Shown here: in pieces, positions 39,917-52,048 of the stretch
How positions within the stretch are numbered: the first letter of the stretch is position 1
Layout of the letters: each line of letters begins with the position of its first letter
Origin: Actinacidiphila paucisporea
GTDB taxonomy: Bacteria > Actinomycetota > Actinomycetes > Streptomycetales > Streptomycetaceae
Assembly (NCBI RefSeq): GCF_900142575.1
Contig: NZ_FRBI01000006.1
Coordinates: 180,418-244,417, forward strand
Length of the DNA stretch: 64,000 bases
Direction of reading: 5' to 3'
The notes under the pieces: model-generated
Databases searched by the model: none
What the model saw: only the letters and a program-made list of their open reading frames with translations
What the model was told of the DNA's origin: nothing
Translations under genes and position numbers: made by a program

Positions 39917-41506
39917 TCAGCCGCGCATCGAGCGGATGTCCAGGTGCCGCAGCACCCGGTCCACCACCTCCGGGTCGTTGCCCGGCTCGCTGCGGGCCGC
40001 CAGCACCTCGTGGCGGGCGGCGGACATCATGTCGTCCTGGATGCGGCGCAGCGCCTTGACCCGCTTGACCCGGCGGGCGTGCGACTCGCGGCGCTCCTCG
40101 TCCACGATGTCGGGCGAGATGCGGGCGCCCATGTCGAAGGCCCTGCGGTGCAGCATGTCGGACAGGTCGTCGTCGATGGGCTCGCTCCGCTCGATCTCCT
40201 TGAGCCGGGCCCTGGCGGCGGCCATCGCCCTCACCGCGAGGTCGTGCTCCAGGGCGTGCTCGGCGTCGATGTCGCTGCTCACCCCGAGCCGCCTGACCAG
40301 CCAGGGCAGGGTGAGGCCCTGGACGACCAGGGTGGCGAGCACCACGGCGAAGGCGATGAAGAGCAGTTCCGCGCGGGCCGGAAAGGGCCCGTCGTGGTCG
40401 GTGTTCAGCGGGATGGCCAGCGCCAGCGCGACCGAGGCGACCCCGCGCATGCCCGACCACCATATGATCACGGTCTCCCGCCAGGTCATCGGGATGTCCT
40501 CGTCGGTGTCCCGCAGCCCGTGCAGCTTCCTGGCGATCCAGGCGGCGGGCAGCAGGTAGAGCAGCCGGACGCCGACCACCACGACCACGACCAGTGCCGC
40601 GTGCCGCGTCATCGGCCCCCAGTTGCCCGAGCCGACGCTGAAGACGTGGTGCAGTTCCAGGCCGATCAGGCCGAAGGCGATCCCCGTGATCAGCGTCTCG
40701 ATGATCTCCCAGAAGGTGGTCCCGGCCAGCCGCGCGGTCACGTCGTCGGCGGCGAAGGCGTACTCGGCCAGGAAGAGGGCGCTGGTGAGGACCGCGAGGA
40801 CACCGGACCCGGAGAATCCCTCGGCGAGGGCGTAGGACGCGTAGGGCACCAGCAGCGACAGGCTGATCTGCAGCGTGGGGTCACCGACCGCCCCCATCAG
40901 CTTGTTGGCGCCCCAGCCGAGCACCAGGCCGACGACGACCGCGACGACCGCGGACAGCACCAGTTCGAGCGCCGCGTGCGGCAGTGAGAAGTGGCCGGAG
41001 ACCACCGCCGCCACGGCCACGTGGTAGAGCACGATCGCGGTGACGTCGTTGAACAGCCCCTCGCCCTCCAGGATGGAGATCATCCGGCGCGGCAGCCCCA
41101 GCGCGCCGGCCACCGCGGTCGCCGCCACCGGGTCGGGCGGCGCCACCAGGGCGCCGAGGGTGAAGGCCGCGGCCAGGGTGATGCCGGGCACCACCGCGTC
41201 CGCCACCGCGGCGACGGCCGCGGTGGTGATGAAGACCAGCGCCACCGCGAGCAGGAAGATCGCCCGCCGGTTGGCCGCGAACTGCCGCCAGGAGGTGCGC
41301 TGCACCGCCGCGTACAGCAGCGGCGGCAGTACCAGCGGCAGGATCAGGTCGGGGTCGATCTGGACGTTCGGGACCTGCGGGATCAGCGCGAGCACCCCGC
41401 CGATCAGCGTCATCAGCACCGGCGACGGCAGGCCCGTACGATCCCCGAGCGGCACCACCACGACGGCCGCGAGCATGAGCGAGAAGAACAGGGCGAGCTG
41501 ATCCAC
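39917..41506 (-). CDS. CPA1-family Na+/H+ antiporter
   Basis: The 529-residue protein has 12 or so membrane helices and CPA1 landmarks: GALVAPPDPVAATAVAGALG, EGLFNDVTAIVLY and WWSGMRGVASVALALAIPL. A charged cytoplasmic tail of about 110 residues follows. It exchanges Na+ (or K+) for H+ to control pH and salt. The GTG at 41506 (MDQLALFFSLMLAAV) agrees with the family start; the ribosome site is weak. Confidence 0.92.
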   Translation of the reverse strand: MDQLALFFSLMLAAVVVVPLGDRTGLPSPVLMTLIGGVLALIPQVPNVQIDPDLILPLVLPPLLYAAVQRTSWRQFAANRRAIFLLAVALVFITTAAVAAVADAVVPGITLAAAFTLGALVAPPDPVAATAVAGALGLPRRMISILEGEGLFNDVTAIVLYHVAVAAVVSGHFSLPHAALELVLSAVVAVVVGLVLGWGANKLMGAVGDPTLQISLSLLVPYASYALAEGFSGSGVLAVLTSALFLAEYAFAADDVTARLAGTTFWEIIETLITGIAFGLIGLELHHVFSVGSGNWGPMTRHAALVVVVVVGVRLLYLLPAAWIARKLHGLRDTDEDIPMTWRETVIIWWSGMRGVASVALALAIPLNTDHDGPFPARAELLFIAFAVVLATLVVQGLTLPWLVRRLGVSSDIDAEHALEHDLAVRAMAAARARLKEIERSEPIDDDLSDMLHRRAFDMGARISPDIVDEERRESHARRVKRVKALRRIQDDMMSAARHEVLAARSEPGNDPEVVDRVLRHLDIRSMRG

Positions 41507-41566
41507 GCCCGTCAGCGTGCCATGCGGCGCCGCCGCGGTCCCCGGGCCGCGCCGCACCGGCCGTCG

Positions 41567-42043
41567 CTACGGCCGCCAGGTGCGCCGCATGGCGCGGTGG
41601 GCGATGCCGGCGTCCTGGAATCCCGGGCCGAAGGCGTCGTAGCCGAGCTTGCGGTAGAAGCCGATGGCGTGGACTTGGGCCTCCAGGTAGACGCCCGCGA
41701 GGCCGAGCCCGGCGGCCTCGTCCTCCAGGGCGCGCACCAGCAGGGCGCCCAGGCCCGTACCGCGGGCGGATCGCAGCACGGCGAGCCGGCCCAGCACCGC
41801 GAGGTCCGGGTCGCCGCCGTTCTTGGCGGCCGCGTCCGCGCCCAGCAGCAGCCGGCCCGTGCCGGCGCCGGGGGCCAGCGCGTGCACGGCCCTGCCGTCC
41901 TTGCCGTCCCACTCCAGCTCGGCCGGCACGCTCTGCTCCACCACGAAGACCTCGTGCCGGATCGCGCGCACCGCGGCCATGGCGTCGGCGTCGTCCGCGG
42001 CGACCACCCGTATCGCGGGCGCCGCGCGCCGCACGGCGGTCAT
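41567..42043 (-). CDS. GNAT-family N-acetyltransferase
   Basis: The 158-residue protein has the acetyl-CoA motif [21 protein letters not shown] and the C-terminal [11 protein letters not shown] element, and resembles the ElaA group ([13 protein letters not shown] near residue 30). The substrate is unknown. Its ATG overlaps the rluD TGA by four bases, so translation is coupled. Confidence 0.88.
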   Translation of the reverse strand: MTAVRRAAPAIRVVAADDADAMAAVRAIRHEVFVVEQSVPAELEWDGKDGRAVHALAPGAGTGRLLLGADAAAKNGGDPDLAVLGRLAVLRSARGTGLGALLVRALEDEAAGLGLAGVYLEAQVHAIGFYRKLGYDAFGPGFQDAGIAHRAMRRTWRP

Positions 42044-42981
42044 CGGCTGTCCGCCCGCACGGTCTCCAGCGCGTTCCTGAGGTCGTCCGGGTAGTCGCTC
42101 TCGAACTCGACCCACTCGCCGTCCGCCGGGTGCTCGAAGCCCAGCCGCTTGGCGTGCAGCCACTGCCGGGTCAGGCCGAGCCGCTTGGCCATCACCGGGT
42201 CGGCGCCGTAGGTGAGGTCGCCGACGCAGGGGTGGCGGTGCGCGGACATGTGCACCCGGATCTGGTGCGTGCGGCCGGTCTCCAGCTTGATGTCCAGCAG
42301 GCTCGCGGAGCGGAAGGCCTCGATGAGGTCGTAGTGCGTCACCGAGGGCTTGCCGTCGGCGGTGACGGCCCACTTGTAGTCGTGGGTGGGGTGCCGGCCG
42401 ACGGGGGCGTCGATCGTGCCGCTCATCGGGTCCGGGTGCCCCTGGACCAGGGCGTGGTAGCGCTTGTCCACGACCCGGTCGCGGAACTGCTGCTTGAGCC
42501 GGGTGTAGGCGCGCTCGGACTTGGCGACCACCATCAGGCCGGACGTGCCCACGTCGAGCCGGTGGACGATGCCCTGGCGCTCCGCGGCACCTGAGGTGGA
42601 GATACGGTAGCCCGCCGCGGCCAGGCCGCCGATCACGGTGGTGCCGGTCCAGCCGGGGCTGGGGTGGGCGGCCACGCCGACCGGCTTCATGACGACCACG
42701 ACGTCGTCGTCGTCGTGCACGATCTCCATGCCCTCGACGGGCTCGGCGACGATCCGCACCGGGGCCGCGGCCGCCGGCATCTCGACCTCCAGCCACGCCC
42801 CGCCGTGGACCCGCTCGGACTTGCCCGCGACCGACCCGTCGACGGACACCTTCCCGCCGGCCGCCAACTCGGCGGCCTTCGTTCGGGAGAAGCCGAACAT
42901 ACGGGCGATGGCGGCGTCGACCCGCTCGCCTTCGAGGCCGTCGGGCACGGGCAGGGAGCGGACTTCCGGAACGGTACTCAC
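42040..42981 (-). CDS. rluD: RluA/RluD-family 23S rRNA pseudouridine synthase
   Basis: The 313-residue protein has an N-terminal S4 RNA-binding domain ([20 protein letters not shown]) and the RluA catalytic core with the essential aspartate in [10 protein letters not shown], followed by [12 protein letters not shown]. RluD-type enzymes modify helix 69 of 23S rRNA; this assignment rests on family and on its usual place next to lspA. I chose the GTG at 42981; one at 42984 is adjacent. The transcript is probably short-leadered. Confidence 0.9.
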   Translation of the reverse strand: MSTVPEVRSLPVPDGLEGERVDAAIARMFGFSRTKAAELAAGGKVSVDGSVAGKSERVHGGAWLEVEMPAAAAPVRIVAEPVEGMEIVHDDDDVVVVMKPVGVAAHPSPGWTGTTVIGGLAAAGYRISTSGAAERQGIVHRLDVGTSGLMVVAKSERAYTRLKQQFRDRVVDKRYHALVQGHPDPMSGTIDAPVGRHPTHDYKWAVTADGKPSVTHYDLIEAFRSASLLDIKLETGRTHQIRVHMSAHRHPCVGDLTYGADPVMAKRLGLTRQWLHAKRLGFEHPADGEWVEFESDYPDDLRNALETVRADSR

Positions 42982-43057
42982 CACACGAGTATGCCGGACC
43001 TGCAGGGCGTCCCGGCCCGCTGCCCTCGCCAGGGGGCTGCCTCCCGCCGGACAGGTG

Positions 43058-43675
43058 CTAGTCGCGGTGGCGGGTGCCGTCCGGGTCGATGCCGCGGAAG
43101 GACAGCAGCACGATCAGCACGCCGCCGCAGGTGATGGCGGAGTCGGCGAGGTTGAAGACGGCGAAGTGGGCCGGGGCGATGAAGTCCACCACCCGGCCCT
43201 GGAAGCCGCCGGGGGCGCGGAAGACCCGGTCGGTGAGGTTGCCGAAGGCGCCGCCGAGCAGCAGGCCGAGCGCGATGGCCCACGGCACGCTGTAGAGCCG
43301 CCGGGACAGCCGGGCGATCACCACGATCACGCCGGCCGCGATCAGCGTGAAGACGATGGTCATGCCCTGGCCGAGGCCGAAGGCCGCCCCGGCGTTCCTG
43401 ATCGCGTCCAGCCGCAGGTAGTGGCCGAAGACGCTGACCGGGGCGTGGTTCTCCAGGCTGGTGACCACCCATATCTTCGACAGCAGGTCGAGAAGGTACG
43501 CGAAGGCCGCGACGCCGGTCAGCACCAGGACGCGGCGCCGGCGCTTGGCCGCGAGGTCGGCGGTGCCGGCGCCGGAAGCGGTGGCGGACGGCCCGGGGTC
43601 GCCGGGCGCGGACTGCGCGGCCCCGCCCGTGGTCTCGCCGTCCGGCGTGGTGATGATGCGCTCCGCTTCCGTCAC
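43058..43675 (-). CDS. lspA: Lipoprotein signal peptidase
   Basis: LspA cuts the signal peptide of lipid-modified prolipoproteins. The 205-residue protein has four membrane helices, RNAGAAFG, and the catalytic aspartates in GNLTDR and FNLADSAI. The N-terminal 45 residues are an Ala/Gly/Thr-rich extension before the first helix. GAGGGA precedes the GTG. It lies upstream of rluD and downstream of the DksA-like gene, and works after Lgt (5250-6284). Confidence 0.95.
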   Translation of the reverse strand: MTEAERIITTPDGETTGGAAQSAPGDPGPSATASGAGTADLAAKRRRRVLVLTGVAAFAYLLDLLSKIWVVTSLENHAPVSVFGHYLRLDAIRNAGAAFGLGQGMTIVFTLIAAGVIVVIARLSRRLYSVPWAIALGLLLGGAFGNLTDRVFRAPGGFQGRVVDFIAPAHFAVFNLADSAITCGGVLIVLLSFRGIDPDGTRHRD

Positions 43676-43752
43676 GTGGTCCCTCAGCCCTCAGCCCGTG
43701 TGTGCTCCGACGCTCGCCTGCAGACGAGGGTACGGCACACCCCGCGAGCCGG

Positions 43753-44421
43753 TCATCGGCGCTCCTGGCGCTGCTTGTCGTCCAGGCACAGGGTCGCCCG
43801 GGGGAAGGCCTGCATCCTGGCCTTGCCGATCGGGTTGCCGCACACCTCGCACAGTCCGTAGGTGCCCTCCTCCAGCCGCTGGAGCGCGTGCTCGGCCTGC
43901 ACGAGCATGTCGCGGGTGTTCGCGGCGAGCGCCAACTCGGACTCCCGGCTGATGTTCTTCGCGCCGGTGTCTACCTCGTCACCGCCGCTGTCGGCGGAGT
44001 CGCGGAGCATGCCCGCGACCGCCGCCTCCGAGGACGCGATCTCGGCATTGAGCCGCTCCACCTCGGAGACCAGCTCGGATCTCGCCTCCTCGGCCTCGTC
44101 CGCGGTCCAGGGGTCCTCCCCCGGCAGCACGGCGAGCGCCCCGGCCGCGGCCGCCCCGCGCGCCGCGGGCACGCCGCTCGCGGCCGTACCGGCCGCAGTC
44201 TTCTCCACACCCACAGTGCCAGCTCCCGTCTCGGACCCATCCATGCCAACGCTCTTCCCGCCACCGGCCGCCGCGGCGCCCGCGGCCCGCCCGCCCGCGC
44301 TCCCGGCCGCGGCTGCCTTCGCGGCCGCCTTCCCCGCGGGCGCCGCCTTCCTGGCGGCTGCCTTCCTGCCCGCAGCCTTCTTCGGGACCGCCTTCTCGGC
44401 GGCCGACTTCTTCACGACCAT
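43753..44421 (-). CDS. DksA/TraR zinc-finger protein with histone-like N-terminus, one zinc Cys missing
   Basis: The 222-residue protein has a Lys/Ala-rich N-terminus (MVVKKSAAEKAVPKKAAGRK and more, to about residue 40) like the tails of bacterial histone-like proteins. A low-complexity stretch follows, then a coiled coil (about 105-190) and a DksA/TraR finger. The finger reads CEVCGNPIG...ATLCLDDKQRQERR; where relatives have a fourth cysteine (C-x-x-C) this has Asp, so zinc binding is altered or uses Asp. DksA-like proteins act on RNA polymerase. The ATG at 44421 follows GAAGGG by nine bases. Confidence 0.88.
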   Translation of the reverse strand: MVVKKSAAEKAVPKKAAGRKAAARKAAPAGKAAAKAAAAGSAGGRAAGAAAAGGGKSVGMDGSETGAGTVGVEKTAAGTAASGVPAARGAAAAGALAVLPGEDPWTADEAEEARSELVSEVERLNAEIASSEAAVAGMLRDSADSGGDEVDTGAKNISRESELALAANTRDMLVQAEHALQRLEEGTYGLCEVCGNPIGKARMQAFPRATLCLDDKQRQERR

Positions 44422-44575
44422 GGGCGCGACCCTTCACGTCTGGGATCCCTTGCGCGGATGGCGCCGGCGACGGCGGTCCGCCCCGGACCTGCAGCGACGG
44501 GGCACTGCCTGGCGGACCCGGCCGACCCGGCGGGCAGGCGGACAGGTCTGCATCCGTTGTGCCCAGCTCGCCGCC

Positions 44576-44591
44576 AGGTATTCCGGTACCT
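44576..44591. promoter_or_regulatory. Palindrome upstream of the DksA-like gene
   Basis: AGGTA and TACCT flank TTCCGG, about 155-170 bases upstream of the DksA-like start. It could be an operator; no regulator is indicated. The rest of 44422-44700 shows no gene. Confidence 0.25.
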
Positions 44592-44704
44592 CCGTAACGA
44601 TGCGTGACGGACGCCTGCCCGGCGCGCGGAGCAGGCCATTCGGGTCAGCCCGGCCACCCGGTGCGGCCGCGCTTATCGCGGCGACGCCGCACCCCGCGCC
44701 CCCG

Positions 44705-44710
44705 TACACT
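44705..44710 (+). promoter_or_regulatory. Candidate -10 element for the ileS leader
   Basis: TACACT sits about 15-20 bases before the first T-box leader helix, where an ileS transcript would start. A convincing -35 is not visible. Confidence 0.4.
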
Positions 44711-44724
44711 GGCGGCAGCGAACC

Positions 44725-44975
44725 GCGTGGATGGGACGAGTAGCGCCGCACGCAGCCATGAGCGACCCGGGGACGGTGGAAGCCCGGGGGTGTGCGCGGG
44801 GTGAAGATCAGCCCGGAGCCGCCGGAAGAAAGCCCGCAGGGCGAGTAGAACCGGCATCGCTGACCCCAATGAGGGGGCGGTGGGAAGTCCTCCACCGCCA
44901 AGAAGGGTGGTACCGCGGGAGCGCATACGCGCCCTCGTCCCTTCGACGGAGTCTGTCCCAGTGTCCGCCGGAGGA
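44725..44975 (+). ncRNA. T-box leader of ileS (actinobacterial, translational type)
   Basis: The conserved T-box core AAGGGTGGTACCGCGGGAGC lies at 44903-44922, with the tRNA-end-binding TGG at 44908-44910. A perfect 8-bp stem III is at 44876-44899. An ATC triplet in GAAGATCAGCC near 44806-44808 could be the isoleucine specifier. The short upstream stem I region fits the ultrashort stem I known for actinobacterial ileS T-boxes, which control translation by hiding the ribosome site. The GGAGG at 44970-44974 is that site; a CCTCC at 44889-44893 could pair with it. Exact pairing is inferred. Confidence 0.88.
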
Positions 44976-44983
44976 AGTCCCCG

Positions 44984-48154
<3,171 letters not shown>

Positions 48155-48164
48155 GGCAGCCAAA

Positions 48165-48211
48165 AGGGCCGGGCCTCGCCGGGGGAAGGAATCCCCGGGA
48201 GGCCCGGCCCT
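48165..48211. terminator. Strong hairpin terminator between ileS and divIVA
   Basis: Two arms of about 20 bases (48165-48186 and 48192-48211) are almost fully complementary around a short loop. It lies between the convergent ileS and divIVA genes and probably terminates both. Confidence 0.88.
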
Positions 48212-48230
48212 ACTAGCGTGCCGTCAGCGG

Positions 48231-49463
48231 CTAGTTGTCGTCCTCGTCGATGAGGAAGCCGCGCATCGGCGTCGGAGCCTGCTGGAGCGGCGAGGGGCCG
48301 CCCTGCGGGCGGACCGGAGCCATCGGCTGGGTCATCGCGGGCTGCATCTGCTGCTGGCCGCCGTACGTCGGGCCGGGGGTGTGGCCGCCCATGCCCTGGC
48401 CGCCGCCGTAGGAGGGCGCGGAGGCGTTGTGCCCCATCGCCCCGGCGCCGGCGGGAGCCATACCGCTCATGCCGTTGCTCATCGAGCCGTTACCCATGGA
48501 CCCGTTGCCCATGGACCCGTTGCCCATCGACCCGTTGCCCATGGAGCTGCCCATCCCGGAGGAGGACGGCAGGGACGGCGCCGGCGGGGTGGTGCGCGGC
48601 GGGGCGAGCGAGTCGTCCGCCTGGTTCTCCAGCTGGCGCAGCTGGGACTCCAGGTAGGACTTCAGCCGCGTGCGGTACTCCCGCTCGAAGCCGCGCAGGT
48701 CCTCGACCTTGCGCTCCAGCGTGGCGCGGGCGGACTCCAGCGAGCCCATCGCCACGCGGTGCTTCTCCTGGGCGTCCCGCTCCAGCGCGTCGGCCTTGGC
48801 GCGGGCGTCCCGCTCCAGACCCTCGGCGCGGCTGCGGGCCTCACCGACGATCTTGTTGGCCTCGGACCGCGCCTCGGCGATGGCCTGGTCGGCGGTCTGC
48901 TGGGCGAGCGAGAGCACGCGGGCGGCACTGTCGCCGCCGGGGCCCTGCTGCTGCATCGGGTGCCCCTGCTGCTGCATCGGGTGCTGGCCCATCGGGCCGG
49001 GACCCTGCTGCTGCATCGGGTGCTGGCCCATCGGGCCGGGACCCTGCTGCTGCATCGGGTGCTGCCCCATCGGGCCGGGACCCTGCTGCTGCATCGGATG
49101 CTGGCCGGGACCGGGGCCGTGCTGCTGCGAGCTGGGGCCGGGCGGCAGCTGCGGCATGCCGCCCTGCTGCTGCGGCGGGCCCATCTGCTGCGGCATCTGC
49201 TGCTGCACCGGCTGCGGTCCCGATATGGCCGCGGGGACCGGCCGGTCCTGCGGTTCCTGCTTGCGCATGCCCTGCTGGTTCTGGGCGGCGGCACGAGTGG
49301 CTGCGGCCAGCTTGGCCCGCAGGTCCTCGTTCTCGCGGAGCAGTCGGGTCAGCTCCGACTCCACCTCGTCGAGGAAGGCGTCGACCTCATCCTCGTCATA
49401 GCCCTCTCGGAGGCGGACGGTCGTGAACTGCTTGTTCCGAACGTCCTCGGGGGTCAACGGCAT
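48231..49463 (-). CDS. divIVA: DivIVA/Wag31 polar-growth protein
   Basis: DivIVA marks cell poles and directs tip growth in Streptomyces. The 410-residue protein has the conserved N-terminal membrane-targeting domain (MPLTPEDVRNKQFTTVRLRE, then a coiled coil to about 60), a Gln/Pro/Met-rich linker with tandem repeats (85-178), a long coiled coil (about 180-280) and a Gly/Ser/Met-rich tail with GNGSM repeats. This is longer than mycobacterial Wag31. GAGGTGAAGA precedes the ATG. Confidence 0.95.
   Translation of the reverse strand: MPLTPEDVRNKQFTTVRLREGYDEDEVDAFLDEVESELTRLLRENEDLRAKLAAATRAAAQNQQGMRKQEPQDRPVPAAISGPQPVQQQMPQQMGPPQQQGGMPQLPPGPSSQQHGPGPGQHPMQQQGPGPMGQHPMQQQGPGPMGQHPMQQQGPGPMGQHPMQQQGHPMQQQGPGGDSAARVLSLAQQTADQAIAEARSEANKIVGEARSRAEGLERDARAKADALERDAQEKHRVAMGSLESARATLERKVEDLRGFEREYRTRLKSYLESQLRQLENQADDSLAPPRTTPPAPSLPSSSGMGSSMGNGSMGNGSMGNGSMGNGSMSNGMSGMAPAGAGAMGHNASAPSYGGGQGMGGHTPGPTYGGQQQMQPAMTQPMAPVRPQGGPSPLQQAPTPMRGFLIDEDDN
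48491..48545. repeat. 15-bp tandem repeat in the 3' part of divIVA
   Basis: Four or so copies of a 15-base unit encode GNGSM repeats in the DivIVA tail. The frame is kept whatever the copy number. Confidence 0.8.
48966..49100. repeat. 39-bp tandem repeat in divIVA linker
   Basis: Three full copies and flanking partial copies of a 39-base unit encode QHPMQQQGPGPMG repeats in the linker between the two coiled coils. The copies are nearly identical, which points to recent expansion. Confidence 0.85.
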
Positions 49464-49509
49464 CTCTTCACCTCAACGTGATCGTCGACATATCGGGAGC
49501 TGGCACCGT

Positions 49510-49797
49510 TCACATGAAGCTCCCAACAACGTAGATCAGGATGTAAACGATGATCATCAATACGAAGAAGGACAGGTCGAGCGCCACGCCCCCGAGGCGC
49601 AGCGGCGGGATGAACCGCCGCAGAAGCTTGAGTGGCGGATCGGTGACAGTGTAGGTGCCCTCCAGAACCACCACCATCGGCTTCCCAGGGTGCCACGAAC
49701 GGGCGAACTGGAAGACGTAATCCATCACCAATCGGAAGATCAGCACGAAGAGGAAGCAGTACAACGCGATGTACAGCACCTGGAGTGCGACACTCAT
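49510..49797 (-). CDS. YggT/YlmG-family membrane protein
   Basis: The 95-residue protein has two membrane segments around the motif PGKPMVVVLEGTYTVTDPPL and RRFIPPLRLGGVALDLSFFV, typical of YggT/YlmG. The family is linked to division and osmotic adaptation in Gram-positives and chloroplasts. GAGGGA precedes the ATG. It lies between sepF and divIVA, its conserved place. Confidence 0.9.
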   Translation of the reverse strand: MSVALQVLYIALYCFLFVLIFRLVMDYVFQFARSWHPGKPMVVVLEGTYTVTDPPLKLLRRFIPPLRLGGVALDLSFFVLMIIVYILIYVVGSFM

Positions 49798-49856
49798 CGC
49801 GCTTCCCTCTCCCCTGCTCCTCGGCCTGTTGGCCGGTCCCTACGGTTGCGTTTCGC

Positions 49857-50474
49857 TCAGCTCTGGTTGAAGAACCCGCCCTCGGCGATCCGGGCCTTGT
49901 CCTCCGCCGTGACATCGACGTTAGCAGGCGAGAGCAGAAAGACCTTCTGCGTCACCCGCTCGATGCTCCCGTGGAGGCCGAAGACGAGACCGGCGGCGAA
50001 GTCGACAAGTCGCTTCGCATCCGTGTCGTCCATCTCCGTCAAGTTCATGATCACCGGGGTGCCTTCGCGGAAGTGTTCCCCGATCGTACGGGCTTCGTTG
50101 TAGGTCCGGGGGTGAAGTGTCGTGATCCGGTAGGGCTCGCGCTCTGACACGACCTTGGGCATGATCACCGCTGCGTTCTTCTCCAGGCTGTGACGTTCGG
50201 GTGTGATGGACGCCACGGGGGCGATCCGCGGTTCGCGGGGTGCCGGGGCGTGCACGAGCCGCGGCGGCTCGACCTGCTGCGGCTGGTGCTGGCTCGGTGG
50301 CACGTGCTGGCTGGGCGGGCGGCGGGGGGCGCGCTCCTGCTCGGTGACGGCGCGCGCGGGCGGCGCGGCCATCTCCGGCTCGAACTCGTCATCCGGGTCG
50401 AAGCCCGGGCCGTCGTATCCGTCGTCCTCCACGAGGCCGAGGTAGACCGCCATCTTGCGCATCGCGCCGGCCAT
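49857..50474 (-). CDS. sepF: Cell division protein SepF
   Basis: SepF anchors FtsZ to the membrane and bundles its filaments. The 205-residue protein has the amphipathic N-terminal helix ([18 protein letters not shown]), an acidic/proline-rich linker (about 25-105) and the DUF552 core ([39 protein letters not shown]). The ATG at 50474 follows GAGAGGA. It is the main known SepF in this cluster position; Streptomyces usually carry further paralogues elsewhere. Confidence 0.94.
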   Translation of the reverse strand: MAGAMRKMAVYLGLVEDDGYDGPGFDPDDEFEPEMAAPPARAVTEQERAPRRPPSQHVPPSQHQPQQVEPPRLVHAPAPREPRIAPVASITPERHSLEKNAAVIMPKVVSEREPYRITTLHPRTYNEARTIGEHFREGTPVIMNLTEMDDTDAKRLVDFAAGLVFGLHGSIERVTQKVFLLSPANVDVTAEDKARIAEGGFFNQS

Positions 50475-50569
50475 GCTCTGCGTCCTCTCAGCGGGGTTGC
50501 GGTCCTCGGCCGCCGTCGGGGACGACCGCCACACCATATTTATGCTGTGGTCCGACTTGTTTGGTGACG

Positions 50570-51304
50570 TTACCGGAGCCCGGGACGGACTCCGAGTACC
50601 GCCGTTCCGACGCGTACATGTGTCGCTCCGGCCGTCACCGCGTCATCGAGGTCCTGGCTCATCCCCGCCGAGACCATGGTGGCAGCCGGATGAGTCTCGC
50701 GCAGGCGGGATGAGATTTCCATCAACCGGTCGAAGGCGGCACGGGGTTGGCCCGCGTATGCTCCGGCCAGCGGCGCCACCGTCATCAGCCCGTCGAGCCG
50801 CAGCCCGGGAGCCGCCGCGAGAGCGTCGGCCAGCGCGGGCACCGCGTCGGGTGCCACCCCGCCGCGCTCCCCGCGATCCCCCGCCTCCGCGTCCAGGGCG
50901 ACCTGGACGAGGCAACCGACCTGCCGCTGAACGGCGGTGGCCGCCGAGGACAGTGCGGTGACCAGCCGGAGCCGGTCGACGGAGTGCACATGATCAGCGT
51001 AACCGACCACGGAACGGGCCTTGTTGGTCTGCAACTGGCCCACGAAGTGCCAGCTGAGCGGCAGATCGGCCGACTCGGCGGCCTTCGCGGCGGCCTCCTG
51101 GTCGCGGTTCTCGGCGACCTCGCGCACGCCGAGCCCGGCCAACAGCCTTACGTCGCTTGCCGGGTAGGTCTTGGTGACCACGATCAGGGTCACCTCCCCG
51201 CGGTCCCGCCCCGCGGCCCGGCAGGCGTCGGCGATGCGCTGCTCGACCCGGGCGAGGTTCGCCGCGAGCTGCTCGCCACGGCCGGTTTGCTGCGAGCCGC
51301 TCAC
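50570..51304 (-). CDS. PLP homeostasis protein YggS (PROSC family)
   Basis: The 244-residue TIM-barrel protein binds PLP through the lysine in [13 protein letters not shown] and has the family motifs [12 protein letters not shown] and [13 protein letters not shown]. YggS proteins buffer PLP and affect amino-acid and coenzyme metabolism. The GTG at 51304 overlaps the pgeF TGA by four bases. Confidence 0.92.
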   Translation of the reverse strand: MSGSQQTGRGEQLAANLARVEQRIADACRAAGRDRGEVTLIVVTKTYPASDVRLLAGLGVREVAENRDQEAAAKAAESADLPLSWHFVGQLQTNKARSVVGYADHVHSVDRLRLVTALSSAATAVQRQVGCLVQVALDAEAGDRGERGGVAPDAVPALADALAAAPGLRLDGLMTVAPLAGAYAGQPRAAFDRLMEISSRLRETHPAATMVSAGMSQDLDDAVTAGATHVRVGTAVLGVRPGLR

Positions 51305-52038
51305 TCGGTGCCGTCCAGCCACACGTAGCCGGCCAGCCGGCCGGTGAGCCGGTCGCGCCGGTAGGAGAAGTGGTCGGCGGACTCCAGGGTGCAGGCCACC
51401 GGTCCCTCGACCGTGCGCACCCCGGCGCGCAGCAGCTGGGCGCGCACTCCGGCGGCCACGTCGACCGCCGGAGTGCCCCAACTCGTCTCGGCGTACGCCG
51501 CCGCTTCGACCGCGGCGACCTCGTCCCGCAGCGCGGCGGGCACTTCATAGCATTTGCCGCAGATCGACGGGCCGAGTACGGCCGTCGTCCTGGCCGGGTC
51601 CGCACCGAGTGTGATCATCGTCTCAATGGTGGCGGTGGCGATCCCGGCGACCATGCCGGGCCGCCCGGCGTGGGCGGCGGCGGCCACCCCGGCGACCGGA
51701 TCGGCGAGCAGCACCGGGACGCAGTCCGCGGTGAGCACGCCAAGGGTGAGGTCGGCGCGGTCGGTGACCAGCGCGTCGACCCGCGGTGCGGGGGCGGCGC
51801 CCCACGGTTCGCGCACGACGGCGACCTCGCTGCCGTGCACCTGGTCCATCCACACCGCCCGGCCGGGGTCGCGGCCGAGCGCGCGGGCGGCCAGGTCGCG
51901 GTTGCCGCGGACGGCGTCCGGGTCGTCGCCCACCGCCCCGCCGAGGTTGAGGCTGTCGTACGGAACGGCGCTCACCCCGCCCCACCGGTCGGTGAAGGCG
52001 AAGTGCGCGCCGTTCGCTGAAGTGCGGTGTCCTATCAC
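51301..52038 (-). CDS. pgeF: Purine nucleoside phosphorylase-type laccase-domain protein (YlmD/YfiH)
   Basis: The 245-residue protein has the DUF152 metal-site motifs QVHGSEV, VLTADCVPVLLAD and AAAAHAGRPGM, and GPSICGKCYEVP. Family members act on purine nucleosides, and the E. coli member corrects peptidoglycan composition errors. It sits directly after ftsZ (ten-base gap). The GTG at 52038 is the best start. Confidence 0.9.
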   Translation of the reverse strand: MIGHRTSANGAHFAFTDRWGGVSAVPYDSLNLGGAVGDDPDAVRGNRDLAARALGRDPGRAVWMDQVHGSEVAVVREPWGAAPAPRVDALVTDRADLTLGVLTADCVPVLLADPVAGVAAAAHAGRPGMVAGIATATIETMITLGADPARTTAVLGPSICGKCYEVPAALRDEVAAVEAAAYAETSWGTPAVDVAAGVRAQLLRAGVRTVEGPVACTLESADHFSYRRDRLTGRLAGYVWLDGTE

Positions 52039-52048
52039 GTCCTGGCGG

